From Mytilus trossulus (taxonomy: Eukaryota > Mollusca > Bivalvia > Mytilida > Mytilidae), in NCBI RefSeq assembly GCF_036588685.1, contig NW_026963310.1, positions 3,348,001 to 3,412,000 of the forward strand: DNA of 64,000 bases. The letters are read 5' to 3'. Under the pieces are notes generated by a model that saw only the letters and a program-made list of their open reading frames with translations, was not told where the DNA came from and made no database searches. Position 1 is the stretch's first letter. Each line of letters starts with the position of its first letter. Below are positions 12,601 through 23,400 of this stretch, piece by piece. Both the position numbers and the translations under genes were made by a program.

Positions 12601-14177
12601 AAACCATTATAGGTCAATGTACGGCCTTCAACACGGAGCCTTTGCTCACACCAAACAACAAGCTATAAAGGGCCCCAAAATTACATTATACTTTATTTTT
12701 ACACACATATATGTTTATTTTAGACATATTTGCGTCACCATGGTCAGTTGACGATCACGGTATGCCATTATGCTTAAGTGATTGCATAATAAGAGCCAAA
12801 AATCCGCAAACCTCTCCGCCTCCACCCTATACCACGGTTCATCCAATAGTTCAAATGATAGGACATCCTCCACGAGAAGATCACCACAACCACCCAGATC
12901 ACATGCAACAAGTGGAAATATTCTTTTATTGCAGTAATGCGTGTAAAAATGCTTTACTGGGTCATGGAATGGACGCTTTTGGTAAGCTTATAAGGTGGTA
13001 CCTAACACTACAGGGAGATAACTCTGTAAAGTCACCTAAACGTTTTGTGTTGTAAAGGGAATATAAAGCTTTTCAGTGATCAAAATTGATGTTTGTCAAA
13101 CTGCTATATAACCAGTGTAATTTTTTCTGGTAAAATGGTTGGTTCAAAAATTTTGAAATTTTTATATCTTTGTTAAAGGGTCAAAGTAAATACTTTTGTC
13201 AAAATTTTATGAAAATTAAACGAGCCAAATAAATTTTAGTGAAAGTTTTGGGTACCACCTATTCATCAGAATTTATAAATTTGTTTTCTTTGTCACTTGA
13301 ATGTACAACAGATAGTTACTGCTTTAATTTAGTTCCTGCGGTATCACACTAAAACTGTCATCTGCTTGGAATATTGCCAAGTTGCGACTATTTTAAACAA
13401 TAAGATGATTTGATTGGTTGATTGATGACTGCCATCTTTATTCAGCAGATATGAACAGAATTTATAACAGTTGCAAATTTGAAAATGTCACATAATATAA
13501 CTTGCTTAGCAGAGGACTGATACAAATGCTACAACTATATCCAGTATAAAGATGGGAGATTTTCATCGTCCTTTTTCATGTTGAGATAAAATGAGAGAAG
13601 AACGGATTCGATCCGATTTTCTAAAATCTCCTCTTTTATGGATGATGTATGTGTACATGCTCGATTCTCAAATTTGCTGCGAATTTCAAGTTCATTATTT
13701 TGATCATTCATGTTTGCATAAACAATTAATGTTGTTTGGTGCTTTATCTGCTGAATCAACAATTTATTTTTCAGGAAGAGAGATAAAGCTTCAACTTTCT
13801 CGTTCTTCTTGAATAGGTTAAAACCAGTATGCTCGTTGTATTTAAACGTTTTCAGTAATTAGCGCTGCTATTCATTATATCCATTCAAAACTGAGAATTT
13901 ACTTGCGACACCAGATAGGAAACCAAATCAGAAGCAAAAAACTGCTTGAACTCTATAAACAGACATGAGAAAATTCTTTTAACGTTTATTATTTTATAAT
14001 TTCAGGAAAATAGTAAAGACATGGGAGAATGGAAAAACATATTGTATATAAAAATAATAAATGCTGGCATTTTTGTGGTATTTTTTTATGTGCTTTACAC
14101 ATACACTCATTTTTTCAGGGACGCTCAAATCTAAAAGACTAAAGCAAAATGAAAGCCAAGTATGTGTGTTACTGTAA
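6627..14177 (+). CDS. Unrecognised secreted protein, six exons, about 252 residues
   Basis: I do not recognise the family. Exons: 6627-6696, 7680-7853, 10599-10733, 11734-11796, 12724-12981, 14119-14177. All five introns are GT-AG and phase 1, and the joined frame stays open. The upstream ATG at 6613 meets a stop at once, so 6627 is the start. Residues 1-24 form a signal peptide (MLRTWPSLALIVLTISDIFG..). Next come a helical-looking region (ENAYELLGLFSKRLFLATEL), an acidic run near residues 91-105 (FDDDDDDKVDEDDDG), another possible helix (KQFMAHLRYFLRKS), CLSDC at 164-168, a proline run at 179-182, a histidine-rich stretch at 195-208, CSNAC at 217-221 and a basic tail with Cys249. AATAAA at 14207-14212 follows the TAA. 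Alternative: ACT|GTAAGT at 14174 could be a donor, giving a longer protein. The secreted nature is inferred from sequence; the function is unknown. Confidence 0.72.
6802..6871. ncRNA. Near-perfect 28-bp hairpin in intron 1, pre-miRNA-like or tiny foldback
   Basis: Arms 6802-6829 (CTGTAATGCGTCCTTAACCT..) and 6844-6871 (..AGGTTAAGGACGCATCACAG) pair along about 28 bases with one mismatch and one G-U pair, around a loop of about 14 bases. It could be a microRNA-like precursor within the intron or simply a small palindromic transposon. The stem is seen directly; the RNA call is not proven. Confidence 0.35.
6961..7440 (-). repeat. PLE 3' fragment, long copy
   Basis: Reads GAAGATGTGATATGAGTGCC, GGCTCGCATCGAACAGCAAGC, GGTCTAATCTATATAAA and GACTTAGGACAGG on the plus strand. 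It spans without interruption the site where a LINE is inserted in the copy at 31692-36738, so it shows the empty target. Confidence 0.85.
7905..8100 (+). repeat. PLE 3' fragment
   Basis: Contains GTTAGTTTTCTCGTTTGAAT, TTTTATAGCTGACTATGCGG, GAAGGCCGTACGGTGACC and ends at CACATCTTCTTCTTTTTTA. Lies in intron 2 of the secreted-protein gene. Confidence 0.85.
8412..8490. repeat. Inverted repeat, MITE-like
   Basis: AAAAAAGGTGGAGCTTCAGCCATGG (about 8414-8436) faces CCATGGCTTAAACTCCACCTTTTTT (about 8464-8488), with a short AT-rich centre. A small foldback in intron 2. Confidence 0.75.
8757..8788 (+). repeat. (TGG)n followed by a long G run
   Basis: Four TGG units lead into about 24 consecutive G. 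Homopolymer length is unreliable in assemblies. A remnant reading GGGATCCGCTACTG at about 8884-8897 looks like one end of the CAGTGGCGGATCC MITE family. Confidence 0.8.
9435..9528. repeat. Foldback element
   Basis: Outer arms TATACCATG and CATGGTATA flank a near-perfect inner palindrome: TTAACATATTTAAACAAAC (about 9456-9474) against GTTTGTTTAAATATGTTAA (about 9490-9508). Intron 2 of the secreted-protein gene. Confidence 0.75.
10310..10440 (-). repeat. PLE 3' fragment
   Basis: TAAGATGTGGTATGACTGCC, then TGAGACAACTGTTCATCC and AACCATTATAGGTCAAAG; the far end is truncated. Confidence 0.8.
11058..11210 (-). repeat. PLE 3' fragment, diverged
   Basis: TGTGATGTGATTGCCAATAA, AGAGACCAAATAACACAAAA and CAGCTATAAAAGTCCCCGG mark it as a divergent member in intron 3 of the secreted-protein gene. 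Confidence 0.7.
12535..12678 (-). repeat. PLE 3' fragment
   Basis: TAGGAAGATGTGGTGTGAGT, AACCATTATAGGTCAATG, ACACGGAGCC and AGCTATAAAGGGCCCCAAAA. Ends about 45 bp before exon 5 of the secreted-protein gene. Confidence 0.85.
12993..13260 (+). mobile_element. MITE, AGGTGGTACC terminal-inverted-repeat family, copy 1
   Basis: Bounded by AGGTGGTACCTAACACTAC and ..TTGGGTACCACCT, 268 bp, with the same internal sequence as the copies at 19950 and 63180. It begins 12 bases after the exon 5 boundary of the secreted-protein gene, just past the GTAAGC donor. Confidence 0.9.
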
Positions 14178-14206
14178 GTCTAAGTGACATATATAATCAT
14201 TTTGCA

Positions 14207-14212
14207 AATAAA
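14207..14212 (+). terminator. Polyadenylation signal AATAAA of the secreted-protein gene
   Basis: AATAAA lies 29 bases after the TAA at 14175-14177 and just before a repeat starts, which supports the last exon chosen. Confidence 0.5.
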
Positions 14213-15130
14213 GTTTACAACTGAACATCGTGCGACTTTCAACAATGAACAAACCGGAATTCACCCCATATCACGAAGCAAGATATAAAACGTCTCGAAA
14301 TGACAAATTCAAACGAGAAAACTAACGACCTATGACTTGTGTACAAAGCAAATAACAAGAAACAAATAGTTTTGGAGTTCCAGATGATAACCATTGAACT
14401 ATATGCTCATGATTTCGGACAATAACATAAAAATGTGGCGTGACTAACAGGTAAGCTGGGCCTATCTCTCCCGAACCTTAAGCTTGGACAGCGATGGAAC
14501 AGCACAGCATAACACAAATACTATCAACACAAAAAAAACGTCATAGACAGCAGCAAACGACAAACATTCAAGTATAGGCTTCTTACTATGGCCAGACATA
14601 TATAGAACGTGGCAGGAGAAAACTAGTTTTCTGGTGCCATATTCTCCAACTATAACCAGGGAAAGTGGTGGAATCATTAAAGAATAAACTAAAGCGGATC
14701 CAGCCATTTAAAAAAAAAGAAGGGGTTCCTAACCCAGGTCAAAGGGGGTCCAATTATATGTCCCCATTTAAATGCATTAATCGTCCAAAAAAGGAGTGTT
14801 GCTACCCCCAGAACCCTCCCCTGGATCCGCCACTGCAATCATTTGAAATGGACTAACTCAAAAGATCGATAAAAAGCACGCAACCAACGCAAACACTCAA
14901 GACACAAAGAACAGACCTGAGAGAACTTGCAGTTACTGATAGCTATTTCAAAGCCGATAACTAGTAATAAAAATTCCTATATCTTAGACTGAAATAAAAA
15001 AAAATCAGCATACACCCAGCATTCATTGGATTTAGCGAAAAGACGCCATAAACAGAAACACAAGAGTGTGCAATGCAAAAATATAGGTTACGGCAGAATG
15101 TAGGACGACTGACCGAGTTTACACACCAAC
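14213..15130 (-). repeat. PLE 3' fragment, long diverged copy carrying a MITE
   Basis: Family landmarks appear in order: AACATCGTGCGACTTTCAAC, AAAACTAACGACC, CTGAGAGAACTTGCAGTTAC, GCTATTTCAAAGCC and CATTCATTGGATTTAGCGAA. It is interrupted by the MITE at about 14694-14836. Confidence 0.75.
14694..14836. mobile_element. hAT-type MITE with GGATCC-containing ends
   Basis: GCGGATCCAGCCATTT at the left and CTGGATCCGCCACTG at the right form inverted ends; inside are GTCCAATTATATGTCCCC and AATGCATTAATCG. Related to copies at 57973, 59783 and 60109. The left end has lost its CAGTG. Confidence 0.75.
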
Positions 15131-17442
15131 AGTCTCTTTAATAACCTTTCAGTGACACTATATTTATAGCCAATATATTTATTTTCGGAATTTATAACAA
15201 AACAGATTACAAAGACACACTGCTTTATCCAGTTGGTTTTATTTTGTTAAGACAATTAAGAGATATGCGTACGAAGTTGCTAGTCTCGTATTCAAAAATG
15301 CAATATATTTCATATCTTTACATAGAGAACAAATAGTGTACACCATATTACGTACGTAATACCTCCCCATAACATTTCTGCTGTATATAAAAGATAACAT
15401 AAAAAGGTAGGAACAGTAGGCATTAGCAAAGTGACATTTCGATGAATAAATAATCATATAATGAGCAGATGAAATAATTTATAAATACTAGAAACTTTAA
15501 GTGCTAGATCTGCTTATCCTTCCCGGTCACTGTAGGTGTCAGACTATCAATTAACAATTAGTAATAAAAGTAGCCCTTCTCTGACATAAAATAGTCGCGG
15601 CCTTTGATGTCATTGTAACTATGCTTAAACTAACCAATTTTGCAGAAAAGAAACATTTTGGGAAAGAGAAATATTTTGAGCCAAAATTTACTTGAAAAAT
15701 CAGGATATATGCACTCAATGGTTAACTAATTTAATATTTCAATAAAATTGAAGGCTGGCGTCATGAATATTGCTCAGTCTTTATAACTTTATGATGTAAT
15801 TTGTGAACTGTTATTTGTCTATATGGCGCTTTTTTTTGCAAAATAATCATTAAAAAATATGCTGCTGAGATCGTTGAAGGACTTCTTTTTAAAATGGAAT
15901 CAAAGCAAATTCAAGAAAAACCATTAAAAATCCATTAGTAAAGGCACTTTATTGATATTAACTGAATTCTAATCAAACAAATTACATATTTGTTGAAGAC
16001 TGTACCTTGACCTATCATGGTTTACTTTTATAAATTGTTAGTTGGATGGATAGTTGTCTCGATGGCACTCATACCACATCTTCCTATATCTAATTAATCT
16101 TTACACCGGTATACTATATAAGAAGGTGGACTAGTGTTTTGGGGGCTTTTCTTTCCCTCATATGTTTAACACGTTTTGTCTGATTTTTTTGTACTTTTAA
16201 TTTTTTATTGCCCACATTGTTCAACCCGTTCGATTAGACGGGCGGAGATAGAAATATCTATAAAAGCATTTATATTTTCTAAAACCTTTAAACGCCTTTT
16301 TACAAAACATCGTGTCATATACCGTTGTCTGTCGGTTCGTCCGTCCGTCTGTCCCGCTTCAGGTTGTTGGTCAAGGTAATTTTTGATGAAGTTGAAGTCC
16401 TATCAATATGAAAATTAGTACACATGTTTCTTATGATATGATCTTTCAAATTTTTATGCCAAATTAGAATTTTTATCTCAATTTCAATGAACATAGAAAA
16501 TTAGAGTGTGATTGGCCATCCGTGTACTATGGACACATTCTTGTTTTACTATTACACAAAAATGATTTGGGCAATTTTCATAAAACTCAACGGAGAATCG
16601 TTTATATTGTTTGACATAAATTTCTCTCTCAATAAAAACGAATCTGAATTTACGTTTTTGAGTATTTGAACTTCATTAAAAAAAAAAGAAAGGGGGAGGT
16701 TTCTAGCTAGTTTTGGTGACTTTGTCAGATTTTGTTTCATTGGTCACCTCAAATGTTTCGAGAATACAGTTATTTCCTAGTACATTGTCTAAAACTTGTT
16801 TGAGACAATAAATTCAAATAAAAAAATCGTACCAGCTCTATCGCAAAAAGATTTTTACAGTTTAGTGTTTGTCTATTGGGACAAATACTATGTATGATAT
16901 TCAAGTTATAGTTTACTTTAAACACCCTTTGTTTAACATGTACTTCATCCCCTAACCTAATAGTTTACGCATAAAATATCTAGAAATAAAATGAAAAATG
17001 TATAAAAAAAAATGTAAGTTATGAGGCTGACGTCGTGCAAGTACTTCTTAGGAAGAAAGATAAGAAGTTAGCGATATCCGTTAACTCTACTTTCATATAC
17101 TCTTCGACTATAGGGACTTTATTTATGGACCAAATCCTTTTCGTTCTTTTTTATAATTGGGTCGAGTATGCAGGGTTTGTATGTCTTTATCATGAAAATC
17201 AGAAAACATAGATAAGATCGAGTTTATAAAAAGTGGACGAGTTTGACGTATGTTGGCCGAGTAGGTCTAGGCGATTATATAATGGGACGAGTTGTCCATA
17301 ATTGCGGTAGAGAAATCCCGGAAAACTAACCCGGCTGTGAGTAAACTTTTAGTGTGGTCTGTACAACTTCCTTTTGTTCGGCGTGATTTTGTTGAAAACA
17401 AAAAATACTCTTACATTTTCCCACTTCTGTGTTTAAATAACT
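15131..17442. other. Region between the secreted gene and SNRNP40
   Basis: No supported gene. It holds a PLE 3' fragment at about 15990-16095 (plus) and a dispersed repeat at about 16205-16545 (CCGTCCGTCTGTCCCGC, TGAAGTTGAAGTCC, GTGTACTATGGACACATTCT) that recurs at 43935-44205. The SNRNP40 promoter should lie at the right end; I see no clear TATA box there. Confidence 0.5.
16205..16545 (+). repeat. Dispersed repeat shared with 43935-44205
   Basis: Shared landmarks are GTCCGT..CTGTCCCGC.TCAGGTT, TTTTTGATGAAGTTGAAGTCC, GTACACATGTT.C, GATATGATCTTTC and ACACATTCTTGTTTT. The two copies have the same orientation. Its class is unknown to me. Confidence 0.7.
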
Positions 17443-20400
17443 ATGGACATCAAACGAAAAGCAGGAGACAGTGCCATGGTCCCTTTTAAAAAGCCAAGAA
17501 CAGATCTGGTAGCCTATGGGTCTCAAGAAAAATCAGTATTACAGATGGTAATTCGTCGTTCAGTATGACAATAAACCGGCTTCATAAAAAAGTTCTATAA
17601 TTAGGTTCTTACTCTTTTAATGAATGCAGAAGGTGTTTACACTAGCTGTTGATCTATGCAAGTTTGCAGCTTATCAGATAGTCCGAGATTGCTCTGAGGT
17701 CCTCAATCTTAAGGCCTGTTGACACAAATAATTTGTCACAAATCAGGGATCTCCATGGTCTGTTTACCAATGGGGCCCGCCATGGTTCCAATGTCTTGCG
17801 CCATCCTCAAATGACTCGCGACATTGTTCAATTGTCTTTTACCATCGTTCAAAACTGTGATCCTTTTTATAGCCTGACGCCATTTGTTTAGCAATTATAA
17901 TCAAATGCATGTAATTGCATAACCCTTAGGCTTTTTGTTCTAACGTCTGAGGGATATCCGGAATAAGATCGCTAATCTCTTGTACTTGAGCTTGTACAGA
18001 TAGATCAACAAACCAGACAGTATAATATTATCTGAAGATAGATGATTCATTTGTCAAATTATCTAATTATTTAACTAAGTTGAACCGCAAATGCTTATGA
18101 TGAATCAGATTAAATACATAAATTAATAATCCAGTTACAAAGTTTAACAATTCGAACACATGCTTTTATTTTGACTTACGCAACCAGCATCCTCCTTTTG
18201 AAGAAGTTCAAAATAAGAAGAAAAACAGTAATTATTATTTCATTGCAAATAACTCGAGTACTGCTGTATTGTAGCAATTGTATAAAATTACTATAAAAGT
18301 TAAAAAGGAAAAACTTTTAATATTTCCTGTAAAGGCTTAAAGGAATATCGTATCGAAATTCTGAATTCATTTCGTAGTTTACAATCAAATTGATACATCC
18401 GTGTTTCCGGTTACTATGCAGACTCGAAAGATGCATGTTGCATATAGCATCGATTTGCTAGAAAAAGTCATTAAAAACCTTTTCATTTGACAAAGTTTGC
18501 TTTACAAATCTTTTTAACCTTTTACATAACCTGGAGGATTCGTTTTGTTGTTGCTGCAAACCAGCCATACCGGTTATGGGTTCATGACGTCTGAATTTGA
18601 CAGTGTCCATGAAAACTATAAGCCTCACAGGATTTTTAACCCCCATAACAATTATAACCAAAAATAGCAAGAAAACTTCATGGGGACCTTAGTGATAGCT
18701 ATTGGTCATTCTCGTCTAATGGATAGGGAGGGGGCATGACGGCTTGGCCTTTGAAGGGTAACAAACGGCAATTATTAAAAATATATATACTTCTATATAG
18801 TATTTATAATGAAATTCAAATAAATATAATTTAAATAAGCAATGAATTAGCATGTTCACCTTTCCTTATAATGTGGAGAGATGAAATAATTTTGAGCGCT
18901 TCACTCTAGACGTAGATACGGTTTATTATGGTGAAAGTTCCTTCATGGTTCAATTTTCATCCATGGAGATCCCTGGATTTAGTGCAGATTTTCTCCTTAG
19001 CATCAGACAAGCTTGGGCAAAACAGCTGTTGGGTGTCAGAGTAAACTAGGGACTATGTATAAGACCTGGCCCAAAGGTGTTATAGTATATATCTTTAAAA
19101 AAGCTCCACCATGATGTACCATACTATTATTTTTTGTAGGGTCCTCCAAGACTGTCTGGACTAGAAGCTCCTATCATGCTATTAACTGGTACAGAAGGAG
19201 AAATATATACCTGTAAATTCTCACCTGATGGACAACTAATAGCTTCAGCAGGCTTTGATAGGCTCATTGGTAAGTCAACATGGTCAAAGTACTCGATATA
19301 CATGTACATATTAAACACTCTAAGTATATTCAGTATATATATATATATATGCTTTGAAGTAATCAGATTTTTTTTTTCAACAGTAGAATTGATTCATTTT
19401 AATTTGCATATTTGCATTTAACATTCTAAAGCACATTTTTTATACATGTAGTTGATGATTCCCTTGGAATGATGATTTTGGTAAGTTCCAAGCTGTTAAG
19501 GTTGTGACATTATATAGGGCCTGTTTTTTCTCATGATTTTCAAATAAAGAAGGAATAGCTAGTAAGACATGTACAATACCAGAATTTAAGTTTGGTTGTT
19601 GAATGGCTATTTTCAAACTTGTTTGTCTCCATTTTGTTAAGAAAATCACAGGCAGGGGTTAGTAATTGTGTCTAAAAAGTACTTATATTTTCAGATCTAC
19701 TAAACTGTAATGAATGAGATATTTACACTATATTTTCAGGTTTTTGGAATGTGTATGGTGAATGTGAAAATTTTGCAGTTTTAAAAGGTCATAATGGAGC
19801 AGTAATGCAGATAGAATTTTCTACAGATGGAAAGTGAGTATATGGTGTTGGACCCAGGATTTTTTTTCTGACATCTACTGTATATCTAGTCGCATTTAGA
19901 TTGTGAGTTCAAACCCTGCACATGGGAGGGGTGTTTGACTCTAATCTTAAGGTGGTACCTAACACTACAGGGAGATAACTCTGTAAAATCAGCAAAATGT
20001 TTTAATTTTGTTGCATAGTTAAGGGAATATTAAGCTTCTCAATGAGCAAAATGAGTGTTTGTCAAACTTCTATATAACCATGATAATCACTGTAATTTTT
20101 CTGATAAATTGGTTGGTTAAAAAAAAAATATTTTTGTCAAAGGGGTAAAGTAAATACTTTGCCAAAATTCTATGAAAATTAAACGAACCAAATTGATTTT
20201 AGTGAAAGTGTTGGGTACCACCTTAATTGTCAGCTGAAGGTTGTTAGTGATACTGAGAACGTCTAGCTTGATCCACCAATAAAAACTGATTTTAACAATA
20301 TAAACAATAGTGCTCAAAGTCAATCAATGGGGTGGAGACACATTATTTCGGGAAGATGAATAGAGTTTTATAGAACATGACCTAGCTTAGATTCAACTCA

Positions 20401-23400
20401 AAATTAACTCTTTGGACATGTTGAAGAGCGAAGATGATTGTTTTTGTTATTTAAGTTGTTGGTGATCATTCATGTACATGATGAAGTGCTTTTATCTGTG
20501 TGAGAGGTAAAGCGTCAAATTCTCAAGAAATAGATCTTGATTGGGTTCAACATAGAATAATCAGTGAAAGAATTAATACTGTATAGGGGGATATTTTCGC
20601 GGGTGTAAAAGGAGTAGGTGCAGTAAGACCCCTTTTTGGCCTCAAAATATAGCAGTTTTAGAAAATTGTGAAACTGTCATCATAAATATGAGCTGAAATT
20701 TGAGGCCAAAATCAGCCCTTACGGGACCTACTCCTTTCATGATTTTCATTGAATAAGTTATACAATTTTTTTTTTGGTGATTATAATTTTGGCGGATTCA
20801 AAGCAATACCTTTGCATGACCACTTTCAATTTGGTGGAATTTATTTTGGCGATTTTGTTATTTCCGCGAAAAATAAGCGAAAATTTACACCTCACAAAAA
20901 TAATCCACCATACGGTAAATAACAGAGAAAATTGGGCTAAAGAATTAAAAAAAATAGAGGTTTACTGGGTGCTAAAGTACAAGGAACAATTATATTGAAA
21001 TAATGATTAAAAACTGAATTATCTCCCATATACCAGAATAGTTAATTTGCCAATTACCAATTTGATTCTGTTATTACATACTTTTTTAACAAATTACTTC
21101 CCTTTGTCAATCGTAGACTGGATCTATGTACAACTTTGCTCACGAAAAGCATGATTAATTTAATATAATTAAAATCACCAAAATACTGAAATTCAAACAG
21201 GATAGACCCTAACCAAATGTCAAAATCACAAGCTGCAACACATCAAACAAATGGATAACAACTGTCATATTCTTGACTTGGTACGGATATTTTCTGATGT
21301 TGAAAATGGTAGAATAAACCTGGTTTTATAGCTAGCTAAACCTCTCACTTGAATGACAGTCAAATACAATTCCCCAATATATAACAGACATACACCATAA
21401 GTTGATAATACAATATATATATATATGTATTTGCTAAAATGCAATGTAAAATTTTATTTAAAAAAATATTGATTTCTGTCTTTTTCAGTACACTATTTTC
21501 TGCATCAACGGACAAGACTGTTGCATTATGGGATGTGGAGGCAGGCACAAGAATAAAGAAGATGAAAGGTCACACAAGTTTTGTAAATGCAGTGAGTGCT
21601 GCCAGAAGAGGTCCACAAATAATCTGCAGTGGGAGTGACGATGGTACAATAAAGGTAAATAAGAGGTCGAAAATAATGGAGGGTATTTTGTATAATGTGG
21701 ATTCATTAATATTTGTTGAATACCAATTTTCGTAGATTTCGTGAGTACAGGTTAACCGTGAATTCAAATATTAAATGAATTAAAAAAATTCTAAAGAAAT
21801 GTCAGCAAAACAAAATGAAACATCCATGAAAATTGCAAATTTTCCTCAATCCATGAAGATTGGTACCCATGAAAATAAATGAATTCACAGTACATCATTT
21901 CTGGAAAAGATCAGTTTTGCATGCCTTTATGACATAATTTACCTGATATAAGGCATGCCTATAACCCTGCCTTGTAAAAAATTTAAGCCCTTTCAGAATC
22001 ATCATTCTAGAAATAATTTATGTTCTGAAAGTATTTCATCTCAATTTCAGTGCAACTGAAGGGAATGTGGGAAAGATTTCCAAAATATTTTGTGCACTAT
22101 ATATATATATCATGATATATAAGATCAGACTTTTTCACCTACATGTATTCACTTAACATGTGTTGGAAGTGACGATGCCTACATTTTTGTCACACGGTGA
22201 TGGAAGTCAGTTGACATTTTACTAAATACATTGTGCTGTATCCCTGAACTGGCATACATTTATTGTTTAGGTATAAGAAATGCACAATGTATAATCAAAA
22301 TTATTGTCAAATATAAAACTTTATTGAAGAAAAAAATGGTCCAAAAATATTATCTTTATTGGTATTGCTATGTTATAATAATGAGGACAGACATTCAAAC
22401 ACAATTAGAGCAATGTAGTCAGGACTAAACCTTAAAGGGAAGAAAATGATATATTTACCTAAGCCACATTGTACTTGTAAAAAAGGTATGGTGCACTAAG
22501 GGAGATTACTCTAGCTACCTCCATAATTAGGCAGCTGTACTGGTATACTGGAGATTCATTTTATTTCGTGGGTAACAATTTTCGTGGTTTTAGGAAAACT
22601 TACATATTAGTGGATACTTAATTTCATGGTTTTGGTAAAGTCTACAGTTATTCCTTTACAAAATTTGTAATTCGTTGAACATTTGAATTCGTGGTTCTCC
22701 TGTACCCAAGAAATCCATGAAAATTGGTATCCAACAAATATTAATGAATCCACAGTATACAATTTACTTGAGTGAGTACCCCTGTCTGATAGTTAATTTG
22801 CAACTTAGATCTTCTTCTGATATGAATTATTGGTCAACAGTAAATATCATTCATGTACAAAAATGTAGCTAAATAGACTCAATCATCATTGAGAACTCTT
22901 TCCAAAATGTTGTATAGAATGAAAATCTTATTTGAGTATAAAATGTCTTGCTTTAAATATGTACAATAAATGATTGAGATTTTTACTGCTTATACATTTT
23001 TACTCATTTCTGATGTTTAGATGTTCATTTTAGTCTTCTAAAGGTCACTGGTTAACTCATTGCAAATGCATGTTTATCTAATTGTATGTTGTATGTAGTT
23101 GTAATTTTGGAAATTATTGATATTTTTTTAGTCATAACTGTTAACAATATTTGTTTTGTTTCAGTTATGGGATGCAAGAAAAAGAGGAGTGCAACAAACA
23201 TTCCAGAGTACATACCAAGTTACATCTGTCTCCTTCAACGACACAGCAGAACAAATTATATCAGGGGGAATTGATAATGATATTAAGGTTTGTATTTCAG
23301 ATATATCATAAAATAACCTTTTTTGACATATTGATACTAATAGTTTAATATAAAAAAGAAGATGTGGTATGATTGCCAATGAGAAAACTATCCACAAAAG

